A program made the translations under genes and the position numbers. DNA of 64,000 nt from Lachnospiraceae bacterium (GTDB taxonomy: Bacteria; Bacillota; Clostridia; Lachnospirales; Lachnospiraceae): contig JAKSRR010000013.1 of assembly GCA_024403455.1 (NCBI GenBank), positions 1-64,000 of the forward strand, given 5' to 3'. The notes beneath the pieces are model-generated. The model ran no database searches. It was not told the DNA's origin and was given only the letters and a program-made list of their open reading frames with translations. This document shows, in pieces, positions 40,669-49,797 of this stretch; within the stretch, counting starts at the first letter, position 1, and every line of letters starts with the position of its first letter.

Positions 40669-42619
40669 CATGATGTTTTCTTTTCATCTCATACAGCACT
40701 TTATCAGACCGGCTAATCATATTCTCAATTACCAGTGAATCATCCCACGGTTCTGTCACTGCGCCCAAACTACATTGCAACATATATACTTTCTTGTTTT
40801 TCTCTTTGATTGCGCTTAACCGTTCCATCATAGCATTCCAGAACAGCGTGGTTGCATCCACCGATTCTTCCGCTTCATAAAGCAGGGCAACAAACTCATC
40901 ACCACCAAATCTCGCACAGATTCCTTTGTCCCCTACAACGTCCACAAGAGCATCGCTCAGAGCCTTGATGGCAAAGTCGCCTTCATTATGTCCATAGGTA
41001 TCATTAATTGGCTTCAATCGGTCTAGGTCTACAGAGAAAACAGTAACATAGCCACCCTTCTTTCCACGAAGCATTCCTGGATACTTTTGGAAGAAACCAC
41101 GGCGGTTATTGATTCCCGTCATAGGATCCAGACCATACATTTCCTCCAGTTTATTCTTGGTACGAATCAGTTCCAGATTACTACTGGTGAGAAGCCACTG
41201 TTGTTTCAATAGGAACAGCATATTATCTAGCTTATTAACATACATCCTGGTCTTATAGGCATCATGATTTCCAATCTGATAATCCATAACGACATGTCCA
41301 TAGATATCATATCCTACATGCAATGAGGTAATTAGCATATTGGGAACCAGTTCCATCACGGACGCAGCTTTTGGAAGAATCTCCTCTCTGGAGAATTCCT
41401 GAAGGCCACCTAAATGTTCATTCTGGCCACTACGACATGTCTCCATAACTAGAACCATATCCTTATCGCAGTCTTTATCTAGCGAAATACCTGCTTCTTC
41501 TAATACAGGAATATAGGAAACATCTTCCTTCAAAAAATTCTTATCTAGGCATAGGAACATTCTGTCATGAAGATCCACGAACCCCGAATAGCCCTGTGCT
41601 GCATCCAAAAACCCTTCCATATTTCTCTTTGCTAACATCCACCTGGTCATCTGGTCCATATAGGTGGCAAAACGCTTCGAGGTCGAGAAGTCTGCATGAA
41701 GTCCTCTGATTTTTCCAGTAACCCCTGAAACATCAACATCCTGACAGCCGCAGGACTGACTAATCTGTACCTTAAACGGAACCGACACGTCATGGTAATC
41801 CATATCCTTGTGATCAATATAATCCTTAATCAAGTCCACTGCTTTCTTTCCTGCGACATCATACTGCTGCTTTGCCGTAGTAATCTTGGGCACATAATTC
41901 TCTGCAAGAAAAATGCCATCGAAACCAGTAACCGCAACATCTTCTGGAACTCTGTAGCCCCGTTTCTGCACCTCATCGATAATAACCGTAGCCATGGTAT
42001 CATTCAGCGCAATAAAGGCTTCCGGCAATGGATTATTCTCTTCGAAGAATTTATCCATGGCTGCCTTTGTCGGAATTTCCCAGAAGTCCCCATAAGCAAT
42101 TCTATGCTCTGTTAAAGTCAATCCATGCTCGGCAAGTACCTTACGGACAACCTCTATTCTGACTTCTGAAAATTCATTCCCTTTCATCCCCGCCATAACG
42201 AAGATATCGTTAAAGTGGTGTTCTTCCACTAGATGTCTAACAATCTTTTCAAAAGCATTAGCGTAGTCAAAGGTAAGATTGCAACAATGCTGCATCTTCT
42301 TATCAAAAGATACGACAGGAATACCATAGAGTCTTGCCTTCAAAATCAGATTTTCAACAATCTCCTGGTTCTGAATCTTCTCGCTAAAAACAATCATACC
42401 GCAAAGCATTTCATAATTAATCAGTTCGAAGACCGTCTTCTCCCCTCGGTTCAGTTCTGTCTCTTCTGTCAGTTCTTCAAAGCTTTGAAAAATCTGCACT
42501 TTCAATCCGTATGCATTTGCCGTCTGGCAAATAGCATCCAAGGGGTCAAGAACAGACAACTCCCGCAGAGTTGCACAACAAACCGCTATGACATTTTTCT
42601 TTTTTATTTCCTGTGCCAT
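40652..42619 (-). CDS. Periplasmic-binding-protein-like ligand domain fused to a GGDEF diguanylate cyclase
   Basis: The protein has 655 aa from the ATG at 42619 (MAQEIKKK), chosen for AGAGGAAG just upstream; the longer frame lacks a site. Residues about 8-300 resemble the LacI/PurR-type sugar-binding domain: IVCC start, CGMIVFSE, GIPVVSFDKK, EAFIALNDTMATVIIDEVQKRG and VAVTGFDG...YVPKITTAKQ. The middle 310-480 is helical. The C-terminal GGDEF domain (about 495-655) has the active site FGGDEF and the DRLKPINDTYGHNEGD segment. There is no signal peptide or membrane helix, so it should sense a small molecule in the cytoplasm and make cyclic-di-GMP. Confidence 0.85.
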   Translation of the reverse strand: MAQEIKKKNVIAVCCATLRELSVLDPLDAICQTANAYGLKVQIFQSFEELTEETELNRGEKTVFELINYEMLCGMIVFSEKIQNQEIVENLILKARLYGIPVVSFDKKMQHCCNLTFDYANAFEKIVRHLVEEHHFNDIFVMAGMKGNEFSEVRIEVVRKVLAEHGLTLTEHRIAYGDFWEIPTKAAMDKFFEENNPLPEAFIALNDTMATVIIDEVQKRGYRVPEDVAVTGFDGIFLAENYVPKITTAKQQYDVAGKKAVDLIKDYIDHKDMDYHDVSVPFKVQISQSCGCQDVDVSGVTGKIRGLHADFSTSKRFATYMDQMTRWMLAKRNMEGFLDAAQGYSGFVDLHDRMFLCLDKNFLKEDVSYIPVLEEAGISLDKDCDKDMVLVMETCRSGQNEHLGGLQEFSREEILPKAASVMELVPNMLITSLHVGYDIYGHVVMDYQIGNHDAYKTRMYVNKLDNMLFLLKQQWLLTSSNLELIRTKNKLEEMYGLDPMTGINNRRGFFQKYPGMLRGKKGGYVTVFSVDLDRLKPINDTYGHNEGDFAIKALSDALVDVVGDKGICARFGGDEFVALLYEAEESVDATTLFWNAMMERLSAIKEKNKKVYMLQCSLGAVTEPWDDSLVIENMISRSDKVLYEMKRKHHEEEEA

Positions 42620-42642
42620 ATCTTCCTCTAGGTATAACAAAG

Positions 42643-42680
42643 CAAAAAGCCTCAGCATCCGTAGGGATGCCGGGGCCTCT
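42643..42680 (-). terminator. Terminator after the SAH hydrolase gene
   Basis: GCCCCGGCATCC-CTAC-GGATGCTGAGGC (about 42648-42675) followed on the minus strand by TTTTTGC. It separates this gene from the GGDEF gene. Confidence 0.8.
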
Positions 42681-42685
42681 ATCAG

Positions 42686-43933
42686 TTACAGGTTTGAATT
42701 TTCCAAATATCTTCTCTGTTCTTCTGTAAGCACATCAATATGCTTTCCAAGGAAGGCCAGTTTCTTTACAGCAACTTCATTATCTACTTCCACAGGAACA
42801 TCAATCAATTTCGTAGTAAGTTCCTCTGCATGCTCCACCAAATACTTTGCAGAAAGTGCCTGGATAGCGAAACTCATATCCATAATTTCTGCGGGATGTC
42901 CATCACCGCATGCTAGGTTCACCAGACGTCCCTCACCAAGAACAGCCAAAGTGCGTCCATTCGGCAGCATATATCCAACAATATTATTTCTCAGCTCCGC
43001 ACTGCTCACTGCCAGTTTACGAAGTCCTGCCATATCAATCTCACAATCAAAATGACCTGCATTACAGAGAATTGCGCCATCCTTCATTTCCATGAAGTCT
43101 TCCTCTTCAATTACCTTGTCACAGCCTGTTACGGTAACGAAGAAATCACCATAAGCAGCAGCTTCCTTCATAGGCATAACGTCAAAGCCATCCATTACTG
43201 CCTCAATAGCCTTTACAGGATCAATCTCTGTTACGATAACCTGCGCGCCAAGACCCTTGGCACGCATAGCTACACCCTTACCGCACCAGCCATACCCAGC
43301 AACTACCACTGTTTTTCCTGCAACAATCAGGTTCGTGGTACGGTTGATTCCATCCCATACAGACTGACCAGTACCATAACGGTTATCAAAGAAATGCTTA
43401 CACTGCGCATTATTTACCTTTACCATAGGGAACTCTAATTTTCCCTCTTTGTTCATTGCTTCCAGACGGATAATACCAGTAGTAGTTTCCTCACATCCAC
43501 CGATTACTTCCGGAATCAAGCTCCTAAATTCTGTGTGCATCATATGCACTAAGTCGCCACCATCATCAATGATGATATTCGGCCCTACTGATAAAACGGC
43601 GCGAATGTGGGCATCATATTCTTCCTCTGTACAACCATGCCAAGCATGCACCTCTAACCCAGCCTTCACCAAAGCTGCTGCCACATCGTCCTGGGTAGAC
43701 AACGGATTAGATCCTGTAATATACATCTGGGCACCACCCGCTGCCAAAGTCTTGCATAAATAAGCAGTCTTTGCTTCCAGATGAACAGAAAGCGCAATCT
43801 TCTTTCCGGCGAAGGGCTTCGTCTTGCTAAACTCTTCTTCCAGAGTACGAAGTAAATCACAGTGGTTCTTCACCCACTCAATTTTCATCTCTCCACTGGG
43901 CGCCAGATTAATATCTCGGATTTCGCTTGCCAT
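42686..43933 (-). CDS. ahcY: S-adenosylhomocysteine (or S-inosylhomocysteine) hydrolase, archaeal type
   Basis: The protein has 415 aa from the ATG at 43933 (MASEIRDINLAPSG), with AAAGG 8 bases upstream. The longer frame up to 44062 lacks a site and homology. It splits SAH to homocysteine and the nucleoside using bound NAD: ALSVHLEAKTAYLCKTL, IIDDGGDLVH, ETTTGIIRLEAM, KHFFDNRYGTGQSVWDGI and the NAD motif VVAGYGWCGKG. It lacks the C-terminal Lys-Pro-x-x-Tyr-Arg-Tyr extension of the eukaryotic/proteobacterial enzyme and ends EQRRYLENSNL, as in archaea and Thermotoga. In methanogens this short type prefers S-inosylhomocysteine made by a DadD deaminase, and an MtaD/DadD gene lies nearby, so the same route is plausible here. 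Confidence 0.88.
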   Translation of the reverse strand: MASEIRDINLAPSGEMKIEWVKNHCDLLRTLEEEFSKTKPFAGKKIALSVHLEAKTAYLCKTLAAGGAQMYITGSNPLSTQDDVAAALVKAGLEVHAWHGCTEEEYDAHIRAVLSVGPNIIIDDGGDLVHMMHTEFRSLIPEVIGGCEETTTGIIRLEAMNKEGKLEFPMVKVNNAQCKHFFDNRYGTGQSVWDGINRTTNLIVAGKTVVVAGYGWCGKGVAMRAKGLGAQVIVTEIDPVKAIEAVMDGFDVMPMKEAAAYGDFFVTVTGCDKVIEEEDFMEMKDGAILCNAGHFDCEIDMAGLRKLAVSSAELRNNIVGYMLPNGRTLAVLGEGRLVNLACGDGHPAEIMDMSFAIQALSAKYLVEHAEELTTKLIDVPVEVDNEVAVKKLAFLGKHIDVLTEEQRRYLENSNL

Positions 43934-44073
43934 AACACTTACCTTTTCCCTTTCTCTATGGTACGGAAGGAACCGCGCCATCTCTAATTCTCCCGATGTG
44001 CCTACGCACAAATCTCTTTTATTATACCATATTTCCTTCGTTGGTATAGAAAAGCGTTGCAAATAAGAGCATG

Positions 44074-44101
44074 AAAAATGGGGCTTTTTTGCCCCACTTT
44101 T
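44074..44101 (-). terminator. Terminator after the kinase/ABC operon
   Basis: GTGGGGCAAAAAAGCCCCAT on the minus strand followed by TTTTC, directly behind the histidine kinase stop (44103). Confidence 0.75.
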
Positions 44102-44102
44102 T

Positions 44103-45317
44103 CTATGTTCTCGCTGCTGGATAGCGGATTACAAATCTTGTTCCAGGAGAATACTCCACGGCATCCTCCACAAAGATGTGACCTCCGTCCTGTTTAATCA
44201 CCACATTCGCTAAGGAAAGTCCTATTCCAACGCTCTCCTTCCCAGCACCGATTCCCTGATAAAATCTTCGAAATAAATCCTTCCGGTCGTTTTCGGGAAT
44301 TGGTTCCCCGTCGTTTTCAATAACAATCTCCTGGTATAAAGAACAGTTACGCATAGTAATCTGCACCGTACTGGTGGCATGTTCAATACCATTTTTCAGA
44401 ATATTCGTGATAGCCTGCGCCTCCCAATATCCATCCACGAGGGCTATCAGACCCTGTTCCTCCTTACAGATAATCTCAATATTTTTCAGATCCGCTATGG
44501 CCTCCACGCTCTCTATGGCATTTCTGACAAACACTGACACTTCTGTTAATTCTCTCTGGAACGTTATGACATTTGCTTCCAACCTAGATAGTGTCAGAAT
44601 CTGACCAATCATCTGGTTCATTCTGCCTACATCCCGTTTGGCATTTCGAAGTAGCTTGCTTCGATCTTCCGCACTAAGTTCCGTCTTATCCCGTAAGTTA
44701 TCTATCGTAATTGACAGACTGGTTAAGGGCGTCTTTAACTGGTGGGAGATATCCGACAACGCATCCTTGACCCTTAGTTTGTCCTCTTTCTCCCTTTCCA
44801 CGGATTCTTTCATCATAATGGTGGTTTTATACACTTCATTTTCTAATACCGATTGTGCACCCTCCGAAAGATGCTCCATATCAAACTGATAGTCTTTTTT
44901 ATTAATGCGTTCTAGATAGCCGGTAATCCTTTCTCTTTCTCTCCTACTACGAAAATCCTGCCAGTGTATCAAACCTATCAGTATGAGTACAAAGAAAAGG
45001 ACAACGCTGACACTAATCCATACATTTCTTCGATATACCTGTTCCTCTGTCGTAAAAATAGAGCTACTATCTATGTCAATACCATACTTATTTATCAGTT
45101 TTTCTACTTTGTCACTTCCGTTGCTTTTACCATTACATACTTCCATCAGTTCTCGTTCTGAGATTTCCGGATACTCACGAAGCAATACCTCTAGAAGCAT
45201 GACTGTTTTTTCATTGTAATCTTTCATATACGACCGGTACTGCATACGGCACAAAAGGACAATCACTGCCACAATAAAAACCGCAAGCCCCAGACTTCCT
45301 AGCACTCTTCGTTTCAT
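44103..45317 (-). CDS. Sensor histidine kinase
   Basis: The protein has 404 aa. It has transmembrane helices at about 7-24 and 98-118 with a small extracellular loop of about 70 residues between. The H-box is ALSDISHQLKTPLTSL with H192. The ATPase domain shows NILKNGIEHA (N-box), ENDGEPIP (G1), DLFRRFYQG (F) and GIGLSLANVV (G2). It overlaps the response regulator stop as ATGA. With the FtsX-type ABC genes upstream it forms a typical antimicrobial-peptide or cell-envelope-stress module. The larger extracellular loop compared with classic BceS suggests it may sense a ligand itself. Confidence 0.88.
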   Translation of the reverse strand: MKRRVLGSLGLAVFIVAVIVLLCRMQYRSYMKDYNEKTVMLLEVLLREYPEISERELMEVCNGKSNGSDKVEKLINKYGIDIDSSSIFTTEEQVYRRNVWISVSVVLFFVLILIGLIHWQDFRSRRERERITGYLERINKKDYQFDMEHLSEGAQSVLENEVYKTTIMMKESVEREKEDKLRVKDALSDISHQLKTPLTSLSITIDNLRDKTELSAEDRSKLLRNAKRDVGRMNQMIGQILTLSRLEANVITFQRELTEVSVFVRNAIESVEAIADLKNIEIICKEEQGLIALVDGYWEAQAITNILKNGIEHATSTVQITMRNCSLYQEIVIENDGEPIPENDRKDLFRRFYQGIGAGKESVGIGLSLANVVIKQDGGHIFVEDAVEYSPGTRFVIRYPAART

Positions 45318-45976
45318 ACCAACAGTTCCCCATCCACACGGTAACCGATTCCCTTCACAGTAGAAATCACAGTCTCTCCGATTTTCTCACGAATACGTTT
45401 CATATAAACCGTAATCGTATGGTCAAACACATCATTGCCCGTAGCTTCCCAAATAAGGTCAATGATTTCTTCTCGGTTCACAACTTCACCATTTTTCATC
45501 ATTAACAGGTGTAGAATTTTTCGTTCTAACCCAGACAGGAGAATACGTTCTCCTGCCCGCATGACTTCCATCTTTTTAAGATCATAGGAAACATCTCCCA
45601 CCCGCACTATTGTCTTATCCTTCACCGACAAATGTCTGTTTACTCTGGCCATTAATTCCCGCATGGAAAATGGCTTTGTAATATAGTCTTGGGCACCGAT
45701 TTCTAGGCCCTTTACAATATCATCCTCTGTATCTTTTGCGGTTAAAAAAATCACTTTACAATCATAGCCGGCAAGAGACTCGCTGTAATAGCTAAATCCA
45801 TCCCCATCTGGGAGACACACATCGAGAAGCACTAAATGAGGACAATCCTTTTCAACAATGGCCCTTGCTTCCGCAATCGTTCCCGCAGTAAATAACGTAT
45901 GCTGTGACGCTGCAAATGCTAGTTCGATTCCATCACGTATTTCTTTGTTATCTTCTACTAGAAGGATGTTTCCCAT
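45314..45976 (-). CDS. OmpR-family response regulator
   Basis: The protein has 220 aa. The receiver domain is residues 1-115, with VEDN, phospho-Asp D52 (LVLLDVCLPDGDG) and K in YITKPFSM. The winged-helix output is residues about 125-218 (LERKILHLLMMKNGEVVNREEIIDLIWE...VYMKRIREKIG). It shares an operon with the kinase and lies 9 bases behind the permease. The direct repeat GTAAC-N6-GTAAC upstream of the ATPase gene (49408-49423) has the 11-bp spacing expected of its binding site. Confidence 0.9.
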   Translation of the reverse strand: MGNILLVEDNKEIRDGIELAFAASQHTLFTAGTIAEARAIVEKDCPHLVLLDVCLPDGDGFSYYSESLAGYDCKVIFLTAKDTEDDIVKGLEIGAQDYITKPFSMRELMARVNRHLSVKDKTIVRVGDVSYDLKKMEVMRAGERILLSGLERKILHLLMMKNGEVVNREEIIDLIWEATGNDVFDHTITVYMKRIREKIGETVISTVKGIGYRVDGELLV

Positions 45977-45985
45977 GCTTGTCCC

Positions 45986-48634
45986 CTATAAATTTTCGTT
46001 CTTTATGGTATCTATTATATTACGCTTATTAATTCTTTTCATCGCCAGCGCAATGATTACATAAATAACCGCAAATACAACAACTACGCTAATAATTCCG
46101 GCTTTCACAGGCGGATGATATATGTTCTCAAACTGAAATCGCGATTCAATCTTACAAATCAGAAAAGATAACAAAAATCCTATTCCATTTCCGATGAGAA
46201 GAGATTTCCCTCCTAAGAACAGCGTCTCCAAAGCCGTCATCTGATGAAACTGTTTGGAGGTCATTCCTATGCTTTTTAGCATGGCAAAATCACGACTTCT
46301 CAGTTCCATGCCTGTACCAATCGTATTAATGATATTGGTAATACCAATGCAGGCAATCACCGTAATCAAACCGTAGGCGAAGATTCCAATGAGGGTATAT
46401 AACGAACGGGTCTCTTTAATTGCATCGTGTATATTCGAAACTGTAACAAGATTAAATTCAGGATGTCTTGCCCATATGTCATCTAATTCATCCTGCACCT
46501 GATCAGACTGTTCTGTCAAAAAACTAATCTGCCACTGCAAATCCTCATCATCCGCGATAATACCCATATTCTTTCCCATAGATATCGGTAAAATCAGCAT
46601 CGATACATAGGTCTGCTTCATGGTTCCAAAGGGGCGTTTCTCCGTAAAGCCTGCGATTTCCACAGTGTAATTTTCTGGTTCTTCCTGCCTGTAATCTATG
46701 AGTGCAAGGGAAATCTCCTCCCCTTTATTTAATTGAAAGGGACGCAGTTCTCCAGAAATATAATTATTATTCTCATCAATATGATGATACTCTATTTTAT
46801 TAACAAAAATACCGCCAGAAGCAGGGGCGATTCCATTTTCCTTCGCATAGACAGCAAAGGAGCTATCATTCATAAACAGCAGTCTGACCCATTCACTTGG
46901 TTCCCCACCGCCATAAACCGTATCATTGAAATTTAAATACTCTTTTGTAAACGTTGGATTGTTAATCATTATCTCATTTTCAATGAAAAGGTTATAGGCG
47001 TCCACATGATCTAAGGCTGCCAGCTCTGACTCTAGCTGCTGTGCCGACGCCGGTGCTTCAAAAAAAGCATAGAGGGTACTTGTTTCTTCTCCTCTTTCCA
47101 TCTCAACATAGTGAAATGTCAGCGAGAAGAAGTAGGAAACCACAATAAAGGTAACTGTGCATAATACGATGGATATGGTTGTCGTACGATATCTGCGCCG
47201 GTTTCTTTTAATATTTTTATAAGTAATGACACCACCAATCCCCCATATTTTTTCTATGATTCTCGGGGTCTTCATTTTCTCCCGTCGCAGTTTAATCTCA
47301 TTCTGGTTACGAATCGCTTCTAGCGGTGTAATTTTCCCTGCTCGAAAGGCACTCATAAAGGCTGACTCATAAACCGTTATGGCAGCAAGAATAACCGCAA
47401 TCACGATAGCTATCACAGCAGGTTTAAAGATTAAATACACCGAAATAACTCCCGCCTTGCCAAGAAATACATTGCTAACAATAATCAGAATATAACTTGC
47501 CAGAATGCCTAAGGCAACACCTAGCGGAATCCCAATAGCACCCAAAACAAAGGCCTCCCGATGCACCATACTACGCAATTGTTTCTTGGTGGCCCCTACA
47601 GAAGAAAGCATGCCGTACTGTCTTGTTTTTTCTGCTATAGAAATAGAGAAACTGTTTTTAATGCAGTACACGGATGTACCTACAATCACAAGTGCCACTA
47701 CCACCGCCATGATAAATAACACCACATACGTGTCACTAATCGGCCAAATCCGTTCATACTCTATCAGCCACTGATTTACTTCCACAGGATAAGGATAGGC
47801 ATTAAACTGCGCAATATACTGATCTGCCACCTCTTCTGAGATATTCTTCCCATTTGCTATCGCCTCTGCAAGCACAGGGTCTAATCCCATAATTCCAGCA
47901 ACCACTTTTTCCGCATCCCGCAGGCCCTTCCCCGTCAATCTGGCATAGGTCGTCGCAGTCCCTGTAATTTCCTCGTTATAGGTAACCACCGTATATCCAG
48001 GGCAGGAATAGGGTTCTACACTAAAGGGAAGTCTTTCCATAATTCCGACCACTGTATATTCTACCGGCTGCGCATTTACTGGCACCAATGCTTCCATCTC
48101 ATCCAGATAGCATATATCACTGTATTGCAGCAGACTCTGCTCCTCCAGATCCATTCTTTCACATAACTGCGCTGTAATCTTATCTCCTATTTGATAGACC
48201 ACTCTTGCATTGGTTTTCAGATGATGGGGAATCACAATCTCATTCGCTGTCTCTGGAAGTCTGCCCTCTAATAACTGAATTCCAGCATTCGAAAGTCCAT
48301 CCGCATCCATCGCCACAAAACGCAGGTATGGTTTTCCCTCATTCTTTGACTCTGGTAAGAAGCTATAACCTAACTCTTTCACACGATAGTAGCTTTCTAT
48401 TTTTCTATTCTCCGCAATCGTGTCCAAATCTTCTTCCGCTAAATTCCGAAGCTGAAAATGATAGTTTCCTTCGTTTGCCTTCTCGTACTCCACCAAACTA
48501 CTTCGAAAGCTGGACACAAACGTAGTCATCGCCACCAAAAGCGCTGTGGATAACAATATTCCTACCACAGTCACAATGCTTCGCTTTTTATTTAATTTCA
48601 GGTTCTTTACAACCAATCGACTCATTAATCGCAC
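45986..48634 (-). CDS. FtsX-type ABC transporter permease
   Basis: The protein has 882 aa. Ten or so transmembrane helices are arranged as one N-terminal helix (about 18-38), a large extracellular domain (about 40-300), three helices (about 305-425) with an FtsX motif (EKTRQYGMLSSVGATKKQL), a second N-terminal helix (~490), a second extracellular domain, and three final helices with ELRSRDFAMLKSIGMTSKQF. The duplicated FtsX unit and two large loops resemble LolE/MacB-like or BceB-like envelope exporters and sensors. It overlaps the ATPase gene by 10 bases. The substrate is unknown. Antimicrobial peptides are the usual guess in such kinase-linked operons. Confidence 0.85.
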   Translation of the reverse strand: MRLMSRLVVKNLKLNKKRSIVTVVGILLSTALLVAMTTFVSSFRSSLVEYEKANEGNYHFQLRNLAEEDLDTIAENRKIESYYRVKELGYSFLPESKNEGKPYLRFVAMDADGLSNAGIQLLEGRLPETANEIVIPHHLKTNARVVYQIGDKITAQLCERMDLEEQSLLQYSDICYLDEMEALVPVNAQPVEYTVVGIMERLPFSVEPYSCPGYTVVTYNEEITGTATTYARLTGKGLRDAEKVVAGIMGLDPVLAEAIANGKNISEEVADQYIAQFNAYPYPVEVNQWLIEYERIWPISDTYVVLFIMAVVVALVIVGTSVYCIKNSFSISIAEKTRQYGMLSSVGATKKQLRSMVHREAFVLGAIGIPLGVALGILASYILIIVSNVFLGKAGVISVYLIFKPAVIAIVIAVILAAITVYESAFMSAFRAGKITPLEAIRNQNEIKLRREKMKTPRIIEKIWGIGGVITYKNIKRNRRRYRTTTISIVLCTVTFIVVSYFFSLTFHYVEMERGEETSTLYAFFEAPASAQQLESELAALDHVDAYNLFIENEIMINNPTFTKEYLNFNDTVYGGGEPSEWVRLLFMNDSSFAVYAKENGIAPASGGIFVNKIEYHHIDENNNYISGELRPFQLNKGEEISLALIDYRQEEPENYTVEIAGFTEKRPFGTMKQTYVSMLILPISMGKNMGIIADDEDLQWQISFLTEQSDQVQDELDDIWARHPEFNLVTVSNIHDAIKETRSLYTLIGIFAYGLITVIACIGITNIINTIGTGMELRSRDFAMLKSIGMTSKQFHQMTALETLFLGGKSLLIGNGIGFLLSFLICKIESRFQFENIYHPPVKAGIISVVVVFAVIYVIIALAMKRINKRNIIDTIKNENL

Positions 48635-49293
48635 AGCAATTTACCATCCTCTATTTTTAGAATCCTGTCCGCCTGTCTTGCCAGTTCCATATTATGGGTA
48701 ATCATAATAATCGTCTGCTTTAACTCTTTGTTGGATCGAACCAATAGTTCCATGATTTCACTTGTGGACTTTGTATCCAGGTTTCCTGTAGGCTCATCGG
48801 CTAACAGGATGGATGGTCTGGCAATCATGGCCCTTCCAATGGATGTTCTCTGTTGCTGTCCACCAGACAATTCATTAGGAAGATGCTTTCTGCGCTCTTC
48901 TAATCCTAAGTGTAGTAGCATCTGCTCCATATCTAGTGACGAAACCTTTCTGCCATCAAGCTCCATTGGCAGAGCTATATTTTCCTCTACACTCAAAATA
49001 GGAATCAGATTATAAAACTGATAAATAATGCCAACCTGGCGTCTGCGGAAAATGGCAAGTTTATCGTCCGGAAGTTCAAAAATGCTGGTATCGTTAATAA
49101 ATACATTTCCACTGGTTGGTTTATCTACACCACCTAACAGGTGTAGCAGAGTTGACTTTCCCGAGCCACTGGCACCGACAATAGCAACAAATTCCCCTTT
49201 TTCAACGGAGAGATTCACATCATCCAGTGCGAGAACTGCACTATCATCTTTTCCATAAACCTTTGTAAGATGTTCTGTTCTTAATATTTCCAT
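48625..49293 (-). CDS. ABC transporter ATP-binding protein (MacB/BceA type)
   Basis: The protein has 222 aa. The Walker A is GASGSGKST (40-48), with a Q-loop in IIYQFYNLIP, signature LSGGQQQR (142-149), Walker B SILLADEPTGNLD (161-173) and H-loop IMITHN. LADEPTGNLD and QQQR are typical of the MacB/LolD/BceA class that drives FtsX permeases. It is first in the operon ATPase-permease-regulator-kinase. Confidence 0.92.
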   Translation of the reverse strand: MEILRTEHLTKVYGKDDSAVLALDDVNLSVEKGEFVAIVGASGSGKSTLLHLLGGVDKPTSGNVFINDTSIFELPDDKLAIFRRRQVGIIYQFYNLIPILSVEENIALPMELDGRKVSSLDMEQMLLHLGLEERRKHLPNELSGGQQQRTSIGRAMIARPSILLADEPTGNLDTKSTSEIMELLVRSNKELKQTIIMITHNMELARQADRILKIEDGKLLCD

Positions 49294-49381
49294 AGTTTCT
49301 CCCTCATGTTTTTTGTGAGCCTCAAAGCCTTCAAATTCTTATGTGCAAGTATGGCGAATCTTCACGGCTTTTGACTCCTGT

Positions 49382-49423
49382 ATCATAGAAAGCATACCCC
49401 ATAAAAAGTTACGCCAACGTTAC
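49382..49423 (-). promoter_or_regulatory. Activated promoter with OmpR-type direct repeat for the ABC/two-component operon
   Basis: On the minus strand GTAAC-N6-GTAAC (49408-49423, 11-bp period) lies just upstream of a weak -35 (AACTTT), a 17-bp spacer and -10 TATGAT (complement of 49382-49387), about 90 bases before the ATPase start. A poor -35 with a direct repeat beside it suggests activation by the operon's own response regulator. Confidence 0.45.
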
Positions 49424-49433
49424 AATTCCAAAA

Positions 49434-49462
49434 TAAAAAAAGAGGCCTCTTTCGGTCTCTTT
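49434..49462 (-). terminator. Terminator after the 65-aa gene
   Basis: AAAGAG-CC and GG-CTCTTT pair around TCTTTC. A run of T follows on the minus strand, a few bases from the stop at 49466. Confidence 0.6.
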
Positions 49463-49465
49463 TTC

Positions 49466-49663
49466 TTAGTTAAAGTTTACTGCATCAAATACTAATCCAC
49501 CGGCGGGTCTTACAGTCTGCTTTTCAGCCTTTGTTTTAGCTTCGGCTTCAGTCTTAAACTTCGACGCCTGGGATATATCATTCGTGAAAAACACGCCTCT
49601 CATAAACTTTTCTGCCAGATACTCACCGCTTCTGGTATCGCGGACAACATACTTTGTTGCCAT
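49466..49663 (-). CDS. Hypothetical protein (65 aa)
   Basis: The protein starts MATKYVVRDTRSGEYLAEKF and has a basic helical stretch (SKFKTEAEAKTKAEKQ) and a hydrophobic end. I recognise no named family. A protein of this layout, reading 'KYVVRD..TGEYL......FTxDxxxAxxF.T..EA', looks like the small domain found in many Firmicutes and phages. AAGAGGTGATG (ribosome site plus ATG context) and its own terminator support a real gene. Confidence 0.65.
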   Translation of the reverse strand: MATKYVVRDTRSGEYLAEKFMRGVFFTNDISQASKFKTEAEAKTKAEKQTVRPAGGLVFDAVNFN

Positions 49664-49797
49664 ATCGCATCACCTCTTCTTCTTTAAGAACGCATATAAT
49701 TGCCTTCTCTATCGAGATAACTATAGCATATTTTTAGTTAGTGCGCAACCAAATGCCCCACCGCATATACTGCGATTCACATTTTTATCATAATCCG

